DNA of 64,000 bases from CAVZXS01 sp963779325 (GTDB taxonomy: Bacteria > Bacteroidota > Bacteroidia > Chitinophagales > Chitinophagaceae): contig CAVZXS010000017.1 in assembly GCA_963779325.1 (NCBI GenBank), positions 34,117 through 98,116 of the forward strand, given 5' to 3'. Below are positions 1-7,434 of this stretch, in pieces (the first letter of the stretch is position 1; each line of letters begins with the position of its first letter). The position numbers and the translations under genes are program-made. The notes under the pieces were generated by a model. The model worked only from the letters and a program-made list of their open reading frames with translations. It ran no database searches and was not told the origin of the DNA.

Positions 1-1106
1 TGGGATTATTTGTGGCTCTGGGGATTATTATGCTGGTAAAATTAAATATGCCCGATGCACAATTCAATGCGGAGTGGGGCGGTTGGCGGTATCCATTCTG
101 GATTTCGATAGTACTTGTTATTGTTTCTATTTACATACGATTGAAGATGAAGGAATCGCCTATGTTTGCCAAACTGAAAGACGAAGGCAAAACATCGGTA
201 AATCCGTTGAAAGAAAGTTTTGCGCACAAAGGAAATTTTAAAATGGTATTGCTGGCTTTGTTTGGCGCTACCATGGGTCAAGGTGTTATTTGGTATACGG
301 GACAGTTTTATGCGCAAAATTTTTTAGAGACAAAATGCAATATAGAGTTTGAACAAAGCCGGACCATTATGCTTTGGGCCATTGCATTTGCTACACCTTT
401 CTTTGTGTTCTTTGGTTGGCTGAGTGATAAGATAGGAAGAAAGTGGATTATGATGGCAGGGATGTTGTTGGGGATACTTACTTACAGGCCAATCTTTAAT
501 ACGTTTTTGAAAGATACAGATGTCAAAGAATGGACAAAAAAAAGTGCGGATACAAACGGACAGTTATTAAAATCCGATACGTTAAAAATTGATGCTCTTA
601 ATTACATTGAACATACGATTTATAAGATGAGTCTGAATCGAATTCATTTTACAAAAGAAAAATCGGACACAGTTTATTTTACAGGTACTCTTTACCCGCC
701 TTTAAGTACACTTGGTAATGACAATCATAAAAATCTGAAAAAGGAAATAGCAGAGGATATGAACCCCAAATATTCAAATATTATCATTCCATCATCTGTT
801 TATTGGAAATTTATCGGCCTTGTCTTTTTATTAATATTATATGTCACCATGGTCTACGGCCCCATTGCTGCTTTTCTTGTAGAAATGTTTCCGACAAAGA
901 TTCGTTATACTTCTATGAGTCTGCCTTATCATATCGGCAATGGAGTATTTGGCGGTTTGGTACCGTTTATCGGTTTGTTATTGACAACCACATTTACCAA
1001 AGACCCGCTGGTAGGTTTGTGGTATCCCATTGGTGTAGCGGCTTTATGTTTTATTATCGGTACCGTTTACCTTACCAATAAAATTGATAAAGACGTGGGT
1101 GATTAG
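1..1106 (+). CDS. MFS transporter, MHS (proline/betaine-like) family, 5'-truncated
   Basis: Only the C-terminal part is present: the reading frame is open to base 3, so the true start lies upstream of the window. The product is a polytopic inner-membrane secondary transporter. The segment LSDKIGRKWIMMAG matches the conserved MFS loop motif, and VEMFPTKIRYTSMSLPYHIG is typical of the metabolite:H+ symporter (MHS) subgroup. Between two membrane segments, at about residues 160-265 of the visible part, sits an unusually long hydrophilic stretch rich in Lys, Asp and Asn. The substrate cannot be told from sequence. A small membrane-protein gene follows about 100 bases downstream, after a palindromic repeat. 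Confidence 0.85.
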   Translation, partial: GLFVALGIIMLVKLNMPDAQFNAEWGGWRYPFWISIVLVIVSIYIRLKMKESPMFAKLKDEGKTSVNPLKESFAHKGNFKMVLLALFGATMGQGVIWYTGQFYAQNFLETKCNIEFEQSRTIMLWAIAFATPFFVFFGWLSDKIGRKWIMMAGMLLGILTYRPIFNTFLKDTDVKEWTKKSADTNGQLLKSDTLKIDALNYIEHTIYKMSLNRIHFTKEKSDTVYFTGTLYPPLSTLGNDNHKNLKKEIAEDMNPKYSNIIIPSSVYWKFIGLVFLLILYVTMVYGPIAAFLVEMFPTKIRYTSMSLPYHIGNGVFGGLVPFIGLLLTTTFTKDPLVGLWYPIGVAALCFIIGTVYLTNKIDKDVGD

Positions 1107-1177
1107 GCCTCCTCCCCGAACTTTGTTCCTAACCTTTGGTTACCTCCAAAGGAGGAAGGGCCAAAGCACAGCCCCCG
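1107..1177. repeat. Palindromic repeat, copy A, abutting a stop codon
   Basis: A CCTCC...GGAGG-type inverted repeat (CCTCCCC, later ACCTCCAAAGGAGG) begins directly after the TAG stop of the transporter gene. It belongs to the GC-rich family found at many places in this window. This copy is longer and more diverged than the others. Confidence 0.55.
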
Positions 1178-1209
1178 CTTATTTGGAAATTATTTTAAAA
1201 TAAAAAATT

Positions 1210-1458
1210 ATGAATACAATTAAAAAATATCTCGGATTGGTTTGGATGATTTTAGGTCCTGCAGTTATTTATTTTTTAATAGCCGGCGCTATAAGTAATA
1301 TCGATACCGCAGGCACAAAGGACATTAATAAACCGATTCCGTGGATAATTATCATCGCCGTTTTTACGCCTATTGTAATCGGTCTGATGATTTTTGGTTG
1401 GTACGCTTTTAAAAATGAATATGACCATTTACCGGAGAAGTCGGCGGAAGTAGAATAA
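1210..1458 (+). CDS. Small two-helix membrane protein
   Basis: This is an 82-residue protein with two predicted membrane helices, roughly residues 8-27 and 45-67, a short polar loop, and an acidic C-terminus. It starts at an ATG about 100 bases after the MHS-type transporter and runs the same way, so it may be co-transcribed and act as an accessory of that transporter; this is inference from position only. I do not recognise a named family. Confidence 0.65.
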   Translation: MNTIKKYLGLVWMILGPAVIYFLIAGAISNIDTAGTKDINKPIPWIIIIAVFTPIVIGLMIFGWYAFKNEYDHLPEKSAEVE

Positions 1459-1470
1459 GAACAATTCATT

Positions 1471-2754
1471 TTACAAAGAAAAAAAATATTGCTGCGCTAA
1501 ATATACCGCCGCGCCGGACAGGTAACCAATCAATGCCAGCCAACCTATTTTTTTCAGGTATTTAAAAAATTCTATTTTCTCTAAACCCATGGCCGCTACA
1601 CCCGCCGCCGAACCGATGATTAAACAACTGCCACCCGTACCGGCACAATATGCTAAAAACTCCCAGAAAAAATGATCGGTGGGATATTGCTCCAAACTAT
1701 ACATACCCTGCGTAGCGGCCACCAGCGGTACATTATCTACTATGGCCGAAAGTAATCCTATAAAAACGGTAATCACTTTTATATCGCCGATGGTATCATT
1801 CATCCAAACGGCCGCATTGCCCAGTATACCCGTTACTTGCAATGCGGCAATGCTCAGTAAAATACCGAGGAAAAATAAAATACTGGGCGTATCTATTTTT
1901 CTAAGCGCATGATTCACGGATAACAATCCTTTTTCTTCTTCGTCTTTTCCGCTGTGTATCATTTCTGTAATCATCCACATAATACCCAAGCCAAATAAAA
2001 TACCCATATAAGGCGGCAGGTGTGTAATGGTTTTAAAGACCGGTACAAATAACAAGCAGCCTACACCTACCCAAAATACAATTGACTGGTGATTCCTGTT
2101 GGCAGTAACACTTAGGTCTGCTGCATCTTTTATTTTCTCTTTTAAATTTCCTTTCATTTGCCGGCTGATAATAAAAGTCGGAATCAGTAAGCAAACCAAA
2201 CTTGGTATAAATGTTTTAATAATAATATTGCCTGCCGTTATTTGTCCGCCAATCCAAAGCATAGTGGTAGTTACATCACCAATAGGACTCCAGGCACCGC
2301 CTGCATTGGCGGCAATAATAATAAGCCCCGCAGGCAAAAAACGTTCTTCTTTATCGGGTATTAATTTTCTTATCAAAGAAATTAATACAATAGTAGTAGT
2401 AAGATTATCAAGTACCGCCGAGAGAAAAAAAGTAATAAAAGCAATCAGCCAGGCGAGTTTTCTTTTATTAGTAGTTTGTATACGCCGGGTTATCAACTCA
2501 AATCCGTCGTGTGCATCTATCAGTTCTACAATCGTCATGGCGCCCAATAAAAAAAACAGTATACCCGCCACTTCGCCCAAGTGAGCAGTAAGTTTTTCAG
2601 CGGCTTCATGTTGATTACCCGAAAGCAATGCATACACCGACCAGCACAATACACCTGAAACAAGGGCCGTAGCAGCTTTATTAATTTTTAAAGAATGCTC
2701 CAGTGCAATAGCGAGATAACCGATTATAAAGATGATTGAAATTAATAGCGCCAT
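1471..2754 (-). CDS. nhaD: Na+/H+ antiporter, NhaD family
   Basis: This 427-residue polytopic membrane protein belongs to the NhaD branch of the ion transporter superfamily, which exchanges cytoplasmic Na+ (or Li+) for external protons. Visible hallmarks are FLGAMTIVELIDAHDGF near residue 70, SAVLDNLTTTIV near residue 115, AANAGGAWSPIGDVTTTM near residue 150, and the second repeat SAIVDNVPLVAA near residue 340 with GTGGSCLIIGSAAGVAAMG after it. The duplicated D-N motifs are the ion-binding signature of this superfamily. Length is normal for the family. It converges on the small membrane-protein gene, with 12 bases between the stops. Confidence 0.9.
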   Translation of the reverse strand: MALLISIIFIIGYLAIALEHSLKINKAATALVSGVLCWSVYALLSGNQHEAAEKLTAHLGEVAGILFFLLGAMTIVELIDAHDGFELITRRIQTTNKRKLAWLIAFITFFLSAVLDNLTTTIVLISLIRKLIPDKEERFLPAGLIIIAANAGGAWSPIGDVTTTMLWIGGQITAGNIIIKTFIPSLVCLLIPTFIISRQMKGNLKEKIKDAADLSVTANRNHQSIVFWVGVGCLLFVPVFKTITHLPPYMGILFGLGIMWMITEMIHSGKDEEEKGLLSVNHALRKIDTPSILFFLGILLSIAALQVTGILGNAAVWMNDTIGDIKVITVFIGLLSAIVDNVPLVAATQGMYSLEQYPTDHFFWEFLAYCAGTGGSCLIIGSAAGVAAMGLEKIEFFKYLKKIGWLALIGYLSGAAVYLAQQYFFSL

Positions 2755-3104
2755 AGTTTATAAAAATAGGATTTTTTGTATACACAACTTATATAGGGTG
2801 CACTTCAAAATTTCAAATTTCTAAACCCACCCCAATGAAAAAAAATTATGCGAAATCGCTTAGACCCCTCCCCGGAGGGGAGGCACAGTCTGCCGCTTGC
2901 AGATACGAGGAAGCTGCACCATGTGAAAAGTTGAAATGCATCTCTTCAATACTACGATCCTCAGGCAAATTTTAATTTGTCTTTTAGAAATCATGCCTAT
3001 TGTTTTTTTAATTCCATCAACACTGATAAACTTCCGGAAACTTGTAACAGGGAACCTGCAACTTGAAACTCTTACAACCGTTTCCTTAAAACAAAATAAA
3101 CCTG
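2755..3104. other. Intergenic region between nhaD and gldA
   Basis: About 350 bases between two divergent genes. I see no convincing gene. It holds palindromic repeat copy B and, at its right edge, the gldA promoter. The open frame starting near 2936 runs into gldA in another frame and looks non-coding. Confidence 0.5.
2864..2884. repeat. Palindromic repeat, copy B
   Basis: CCCCTCCCCGGAGGGGAGG is a near-perfect inverted repeat of the GC-rich family. It is the only copy here that lies between divergent genes. Confidence 0.7.
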
Positions 3105-3112
3105 TAGGTTTG
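3105..3112 (+). promoter_or_regulatory. -7 box of gldA (TAnnTTTG)
   Basis: TAGGTTTG matches the Bacteroidota sigma-A -7 consensus TAnnTTTG and ends four bases before the gldA ATG. Transcription would therefore start at about the start codon, giving a leaderless message. The same spacing occurs at tsaE and at the gene starting at 40153. Confidence 0.6.
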
Positions 3113-3116
3113 CACT

Positions 3117-4031
3117 ATGTCTATCGAAGTAAAAAATCTTACAAAAATTTACGGCGAACAAAAAGCGGTAAACGATATTTCATTCTCCGTAAATAAGGGA
3201 GAGATAGTTGGTTTCCTGGGACCGAACGGCGCCGGCAAATCCACTACTATGAAAATTCTTACCGGCTACCTGCAGCAGGACGGCGGTAATGCAGCTGTAT
3301 GCGGTCTGAATGTAAAAGACAATCCACTTGAAACAAAAAAGAAAATTGGTTACCTGCCCGAATTAAATGCGTTGTATTATGATATGTATGTAAGAGAATA
3401 TTTAGGGTTTGTGGCCGAGGTGCATGAAGTCGGAAGCAGGAAGCTGGAGGTTGAAAGAGTAATTGAGTTGGTGGGACTAACCCTTGAGGCAAAGAAAAAA
3501 ATAGGTCAATTATCAAAAGGATACAAACAAAGAGTGGGATTGGCGGCGGCATTGATTCATAATCCGGAAGTATTGATATTGGATGAACCCACCACCGGTT
3601 TAGATCCCAATCAAATAATAGAAATACGTGAAGTAATAAAACAACAGGGAAAAGACAAAACGGTTTTATTCTCCTCGCATATTTTGCAGGAAGTAGAAGC
3701 CATTTGCGACAGAGTAATCATCATCAATAAAGGAAATATTGTAGCAGATGATAAATTAGCCAACCTTAGAAAAAATTCAGATGCGGGGACAAAAGTAATC
3801 TTGGAATTGAAAGAGGTGGTTGATGAAGAAGTAATGTTATCCGTTTTTGGAACCGGAGTAATCCATGTAGACCCAACTACCTGGAAGTTTCACACTGCCG
3901 ATCCGGAAAGATTAAAAAAACAAATACTTGAGCTGACATTAAAAAACAATCTCAATATTATTTCATTACAGAGTGAAACAACCAATCTGGAAGATATTTT
4001 CAGAGGTTTAACCAATAATGGTACAAAATAG
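3117..4031 (+). CDS. gldA: Gliding-motility ABC transporter ATPase GldA
   Basis: This is a 304-residue ABC ATPase. Walker A is GPNGAGKST (about residue 37), the signature is LSKGYKQRVGLAAAL (about residue 130), Walker B is VLILDEPTTGLDPNQ, and the switch His is in FSSHILQEVEAICD. Full-length similarity and the C-terminal region fit GldA, the ATPase of the GldA-GldF-GldG exporter needed for gliding and associated secretion in Bacteroidota. The neighbouring genes are not gldF or gldG, so the permease partners must lie elsewhere. A paralogous ABC-2 exporter ATPase is the alternative reading. Confidence 0.8.
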   Translation: MSIEVKNLTKIYGEQKAVNDISFSVNKGEIVGFLGPNGAGKSTTMKILTGYLQQDGGNAAVCGLNVKDNPLETKKKIGYLPELNALYYDMYVREYLGFVAEVHEVGSRKLEVERVIELVGLTLEAKKKIGQLSKGYKQRVGLAAALIHNPEVLILDEPTTGLDPNQIIEIREVIKQQGKDKTVLFSSHILQEVEAICDRVIIINKGNIVADDKLANLRKNSDAGTKVILELKEVVDEEVMLSVFGTGVIHVDPTTWKFHTADPERLKKQILELTLKNNLNIISLQSETTNLEDIFRGLTNNGTK

Positions 4032-4264
4032 TTTTCAGTATCATTTTTTCCTGCCCTGATTTTTAAATGCCGGTATGAAAAATTACAAGTGATTCTTCAA
4101 GATGTAATTTCATATAACAAACGTTCGCCTGAGAATGCCGGTAAAAGAACAAATAAGGCTTATTGTTTTTTGAAGCCACATTGAAACATCGTTTCTTTGC
4201 AAAACGAAAAAAACAATTCCTTATTCGGTAAAATAAATTTTCATTTTAAAACAGTAAATAAATC

Positions 4265-5554
4265 ATGAGTTACATTTCCGAAATTTTTGCAAGACAAATT
4301 TTAGATTCAAGAGGCAATCCTACAGTAGAAGTAGATATTATAACCGATGAGGGTGCGGTAGGTCGTGCTGCGGTGCCAAGCGGCGCCAGTACAGGTATTC
4401 ACGAAGCGGTAGAGCTGCGTGACGGTGATACAAAAAAATATTTGGGCAAAGGCGTTTTGAAAGCAGTTAAAAATGTAAACAGTATTATAGCTCCTGCATT
4501 ATTGGGTTACGATGTAGCTGATCAAACAGGCGTTGATGAACTGATTATTAAATTGGACGGAACGTCCAATAAAGGGAAATTGGGCGCCAATGGCATGTTG
4601 GCCGTAAGTATGGCTGTGGCAAAAGCTGCTGCGGAAGAAGCGGCACTGCCGTTGTACCGCTACATTGGAGGTACCAATGCCAAGGTAATTCCGATACCGA
4701 TGATGAATATTTTAAACGGCGGTGCGCATGCCGATAATAAAATAGATTTCCAGGAATTTATGGTAATGCCCGTCGGTGCTTCTACATTCAGCGAAGGGCT
4801 TCGTTGGGGTGTAGAAATTTTTCATGCACTAAAAACAGTATTGAAGAAAAAAGGATTCAGTACCAATGTAGGTGATGAAGGAGGTTTTGCACCAAACATT
4901 CAAAGTAATGAAGAAGCGATTGAAACTGTATTAACAGCTATACAGGCCGCAGGTTATAAAACAGGCAGCCAGATAGTAATTGCCATGGATGCAGCCAACA
5001 GTGAATTGTGGGATAAGAAAAAGAAAAAATATGTATTTCATAAAAGCAGCGGCAAGGAAATGAGCAGCGATCAATTGGTAAAATTCTGGGAGAGCTGGGC
5101 TAAACAGTATCCCATCGCCTCAATAGAAGACGGTATGGCGGAAGATGATTGGGATGGCTGGAAAAATTTAACCAAAACCATTGGCAGCAAATGCCAGTTG
5201 GTAGGCGATGATTTATTTGTAACCAATGTAACACGTTTGCAACAGGGCATCGACAGAGATATTGCAAACGGCCTGCTGGTAAAAGTAAACCAGATAGGTA
5301 CGCTTACTGAAACCATTAATGCGGTAACCCTTGCACAGCACAACGGGTACAATACGATTATGAGTCATAGAAGCGGCGAAACGGAAGATACTACCATTGC
5401 TGATTTGGCTGTAGCTTTAAATTGCGGACAAATAAAAACAGGCAGCGCTTCAAGAACGGACAGGATTGCGAAATACAATCAATTAATACGAATTGAAGAA
5501 CAATTGGGCAGCAGTGCTGTATATCCAAAAGGAAAGATTAAATTTGGCAAGTAA
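4265..5554 (+). CDS. eno: Enolase (phosphopyruvate hydratase)
   Basis: This 429-residue cytosolic glycolytic enzyme interconverts 2-phosphoglycerate and phosphoenolpyruvate. Conserved parts are ARQILDSRGNPTVEVD at the N-terminus, VPSGASTGIHEAVELRDGD (the mobile loop Ser), NILNGGAHADNKIDFQEFM, the metal ligands in AMDAANSE, SIEDGMAEDDWDGW and LVGDDLFVTN, the catalytic Lys in LLVKVNQIGTLTE, and the signature MSHRSGETEDTTIADLAVA. Length is typical. A TTTCTTTG box about 70 bases upstream is one base from the -7 consensus. Its 3' end is followed by a large inverted repeat running into the next gene. Confidence 0.98.
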   Translation: MSYISEIFARQILDSRGNPTVEVDIITDEGAVGRAAVPSGASTGIHEAVELRDGDTKKYLGKGVLKAVKNVNSIIAPALLGYDVADQTGVDELIIKLDGTSNKGKLGANGMLAVSMAVAKAAAEEAALPLYRYIGGTNAKVIPIPMMNILNGGAHADNKIDFQEFMVMPVGASTFSEGLRWGVEIFHALKTVLKKKGFSTNVGDEGGFAPNIQSNEEAIETVLTAIQAAGYKTGSQIVIAMDAANSELWDKKKKKYVFHKSSGKEMSSDQLVKFWESWAKQYPIASIEDGMAEDDWDGWKNLTKTIGSKCQLVGDDLFVTNVTRLQQGIDRDIANGLLVKVNQIGTLTETINAVTLAQHNGYNTIMSHRSGETEDTTIADLAVALNCGQIKTGSASRTDRIAKYNQLIRIEEQLGSSAVYPKGKIKFGK

Positions 5555-5564
5555 TTAATTGTCA

Positions 5565-5608
5565 GGATTCATAGTTCATGGAAAATAAACACCCTGAACT
5601 ATGAGTCC
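5565..5608 (+). promoter_or_regulatory. Inverted repeat covering the first ATG of the FtsB-like gene
   Basis: GGATTCATAGTTCA (5565-5578) and TGAACTATGAGTCC (5595-5608) are 14-base arms with one mismatch and a 16-base loop. The right arm contains the ATG at 5601. No T-tract follows, so it does not look like a simple enolase terminator. It could hide the start codon in mRNA, or favour the second in-frame ATG at 5628. Confidence 0.6.
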
Positions 5609-5936
5609 TCCTTATAAACCTGATAAGATGAAATTACTCACCCATGTTCCCGCTTGGTTTAAAAACAAGTATGTAATCGCTTCAGTTGTTTTCCTGGCTC
5701 TTATACTTTTTTTCGACCCCAACGATATGTTTACCCAGTATAACAGAACCCGGGAATTAAAGGAATTGCAACAGAGCAAGAAATATTACTCAGATCAAAT
5801 AAATAAGGAACAAAAAGAGCTGGACCAGTTGAAAAATGACCCCACGACATTAGAAAAATATGCCCGGGAAAATTACTATATGAAGCGGGATAATGAGGAT
5901 TTATTTATAATTCCCGAGGAAAAACCGGCCAAATAA
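5601..5936 (+). CDS. FtsB/DivIC-like septum formation initiator
   Basis: This 111-residue bitopic protein has a short cytoplasmic N-terminus, one membrane helix at about residues 25-43 (YVIASVVFLALILFF), and a periplasmic coiled coil (TRELKELQQSKKYYSDQI, continuing to about residue 85). It ends in the family hallmark EKYARENYYMKRDNEDLFII. FtsB/DivIC proteins form part of the divisome and link early and late division proteins. An enolase followed by this family is a common bacterial gene order. The start may be ATG 5601 or ATG 5628; the latter lies outside the hairpin. Confidence 0.85.
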   Translation: MSPPYKPDKMKLLTHVPAWFKNKYVIASVVFLALILFFDPNDMFTQYNRTRELKELQQSKKYYSDQINKEQKELDQLKNDPTTLEKYARENYYMKRDNEDLFIIPEEKPAK

Positions 5937-6052
5937 TCCGTTTAACACAATAAGGCTTTCCCCTGCACGTTTATTAACACGGACGCATCCGGAACTCTTC
6001 AAAACCGGGTGATATTTGGACAAACAATTTTTTGGACATTAAATCTTTTAAC

Positions 6053-6286
6053 ATGGTCAGTTTTACACCTGATGATTTATTGCTATATCTATACAATGAA
6101 ACCAAGCCGGCGCAAACAGCAGCTATCGAAAGAGCTCTTCTAAATGACTGGTCGCTGAGAGAAAAATTACAAGTACTCACTACTTCAATGAACAGATTGG
6201 ACAGCATTTTGCAATCGCCGAGAACCGAAGCGGTACTGAATATAATGAGGTACGCTGACAAGAGAACTAAACAGGAAGTTTATTAA
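6053..6286 (+). CDS. Small acidic/helical protein of unknown function
   Basis: This is a 77-residue soluble protein if ATG 6053 is used; a TTG at 6032 would add seven residues. It begins with FTPDDLLLYLYNETKP followed by helical segments, resembling the short N-terminal helical region often seen in Bacteroidota anti-sigma-like proteins, but no cysteine or histidine cluster is present. It follows the FtsB-like gene by about 115 bases. No function can be assigned. Confidence 0.6.
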   Translation: MVSFTPDDLLLYLYNETKPAQTAAIERALLNDWSLREKLQVLTTSMNRLDSILQSPRTEAVLNIMRYADKRTKQEVY

Positions 6287-6382
6287 TCTTTTATTTTTTC
6301 ATTACTAAATCTACGAGAAGGCAGCCTCCCGTTGTAATAACCTATTATACCAACAAAACTAATTGCATAAAACAAATAATAA

Positions 6383-6401
6383 AGCCACCCGAAAGGTGGC
6401 T
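6383..6401. terminator. Hairpin terminator downstream of the isc operon
   Basis: AGCCACC and GGTGGCT form a 7-bp stem around the loop CGAAA. On the minus strand a T-rich stretch (TTTATTATT) follows the hairpin, so it can end the iscSUA transcript. The plus-strand side also has a T-rich run (TGTTATTTTT), so it may work in both directions. Confidence 0.75.
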
Positions 6402-6431
6402 CTGTTATTTTTATAAGACTCTAATATTATA

Positions 6432-6833
6432 CTATACCGCGAAACTCTCTCCGCAACCGCAGGTACGGCTGGCATTGGGGTTGCTGAAATAAAATCCTTT
6501 GCCGTTCAACCCGTCACTGAAATCAAGCTCAGTATTTACCAGGTATAAAAAGCTTTTTAAATCAGTTACAATTTTTATACCCTTGTCTTCAAATACCTGA
6601 TCCATGGGTTTTGATTCATTATCAAAATCGAGTTTATAACTCAGCCCTGAACAACCGCCTCCCACCACACTCACTCTCAAAAAATAAGAAGGGTCATTAC
6701 CAACACCGGCATCGGCCAGCAATTGATGTACTTTTCCTTTTGCTTTATCGCTTATGTAAATAGCGTTGTCCAAGGCCCCCCCACCCCCCAAAGAGGGGAG
6801 TGAAGCAGCTTGATTATTTGAAACATTATTCAT
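6432..6833 (-). CDS. iscA: HesB/IscA-family iron-sulfur assembly protein with a repeat-derived N-terminus
   Basis: This 133-residue A-type carrier helps deliver Fe-S clusters. The three family cysteines are present in GGGCSGLSYKL and RTCGCGESFAV. The conserved domain starts near residue 25 (IYISDKAKGKVHQLL). The first 24 residues are extra: residues 10-22 (ASLPSLGGGGALD) are encoded by a GC-rich palindromic repeat (copy C). ATG 6833 is the only ATG upstream of the domain, so the repeat is probably translated. It is the third gene of iscS-iscU-iscA. The alternative names ErpA and SufA cannot be excluded. Confidence 0.88.
   Translation of the reverse strand: MNNVSNNQAASLPSLGGGGALDNAIYISDKAKGKVHQLLADAGVGNDPSYFLRVSVVGGGCSGLSYKLDFDNESKPMDQVFEDKGIKIVTDLKSFLYLVNTELDFSDGLNGKGFYFSNPNASRTCGCGESFAV
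6772..6806 (-). repeat. Palindromic repeat, copy C, inside iscA
   Basis: This GC-rich inverted repeat (minus strand CACTCCCCTCTTTGGGG followed by GTGGGGGGGCC) lies inside the iscA reading frame near its 5' end. Its GGCC end points into the gene, opposite to copy D, which sits at the iscU stop. C and D together bracket the iscU-iscA junction. Confidence 0.7.
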
Positions 6834-6850
6834 TATTCGGAGTTTTCGTA

Positions 6851-6887
6851 AGCCTCTCCGCCGATCGGCGGAGGGGTTGGGGAGGCT
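6851..6887 (-). repeat. Palindromic repeat, copy D, abutting the iscU stop
   Basis: It contains the perfect 18-base palindrome CTCCGCCGATCGGCGGAG (6856-6873) plus the flank GGGGTTGGGGAGGCT. Its AGCC end touches the iscU stop codon at 6888. Confidence 0.8.
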
Positions 6888-7307
6888 TTAATGTACCGCA
6901 CTCTCCGCAAATACTATTTCAGCCAATCCGTTCTTTTTACGATAATCATTTACCGCCGCTTTGATAGCGTCTTCGGCTAAAACAGAGCAGTGAATTTTCA
7001 CCGGCGGCAGGTTCAACTCTTCTACGATATCCATATTGTCAATCTTCATCGCATCATCTATGCTTTTTCCTTTCAGCCATTCCGTAGCTATAGAAGATGA
7101 AGCGATAGCGGAACCGCAACCAAATGTTTTAAACTTAGCATCTTTAATAATACCGGTTGTATCGTCTACTTCAATTTGCAAACGCATTACGTCGCCGCAC
7201 TCCGGTGCACCCACCAAACCGGTACCAACATTGTTTTTCGCCTTATCCAATGTACCCACATTTTTAGGGTTTTGATAATGATCGATTAATTTTTCTGAAT
7301 ATGCCAT
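6888..7307 (-). CDS. iscU: Iron-sulfur cluster scaffold protein IscU
   Basis: This is a 139-residue scaffold on which Fe-S clusters are built from sulfur supplied by IscS. The three cluster-binding cysteines are visible in GAPECGDVM, FGCGSAIASSS and LPPVKIHCSVLAEDAI; the LPPVK loop is where the HscA chaperone binds in classical systems. Start ATG 7307 gives the usual family N-terminus (AYSEKLIDHYQNPKNVG). No hscA, hscB, fdx or iscR gene is in this window. It sits between iscS and iscA and is bordered on both sides by palindromic repeats. Confidence 0.96.
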   Translation of the reverse strand: MAYSEKLIDHYQNPKNVGTLDKAKNNVGTGLVGAPECGDVMRLQIEVDDTTGIIKDAKFKTFGCGSAIASSSIATEWLKGKSIDDAMKIDNMDIVEELNLPPVKIHCSVLAEDAIKAAVNDYRKKNGLAEIVFAESAVH

Positions 7308-7314
7308 GATTGTA

Positions 7315-7340
7315 TGCCCCTATCCCCTAAAGGGGGATTT
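7315..7340 (-). repeat. Palindromic repeat, copy E, just upstream of iscU
   Basis: ATCCCCTAAAGGGGGAT-type palindrome eight bases before the iscU ATG. It is inverted relative to copy F at the iscS stop, so the pair brackets the iscS-iscU intergenic region. Confidence 0.75.
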
Positions 7341-7408
7341 TAACCCTCAGGACGAAGGGATTTTATTTTTATAAACAATAGTACAATTATAAGAACTTTT
7401 CCATAACT

Positions 7409-7434
7409 CTCCGCCTCACGGCGGAGATGGGGGC
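7409..7434 (-). repeat. Palindromic repeat, copy F, abutting the iscS stop
   Basis: CTCCGCC and GGCGGAG form a stem around TCAC (7409-7426), and the GCCCCC end touches the iscS stop at 7435. Confidence 0.75.

Noticed and set aside
2936..3196. Open frame upstream of and overlapping gldA
   Set aside because: It overlaps gldA in another frame, has no family resemblance, and the gldA start is fixed by similarity and the -7 box.
7308..7434. The F/E repeat pair as ends of one MITE-like transposon
   Set aside because: The sequences between the paired repeats at the four sites are unrelated and no target-site duplication is visible.
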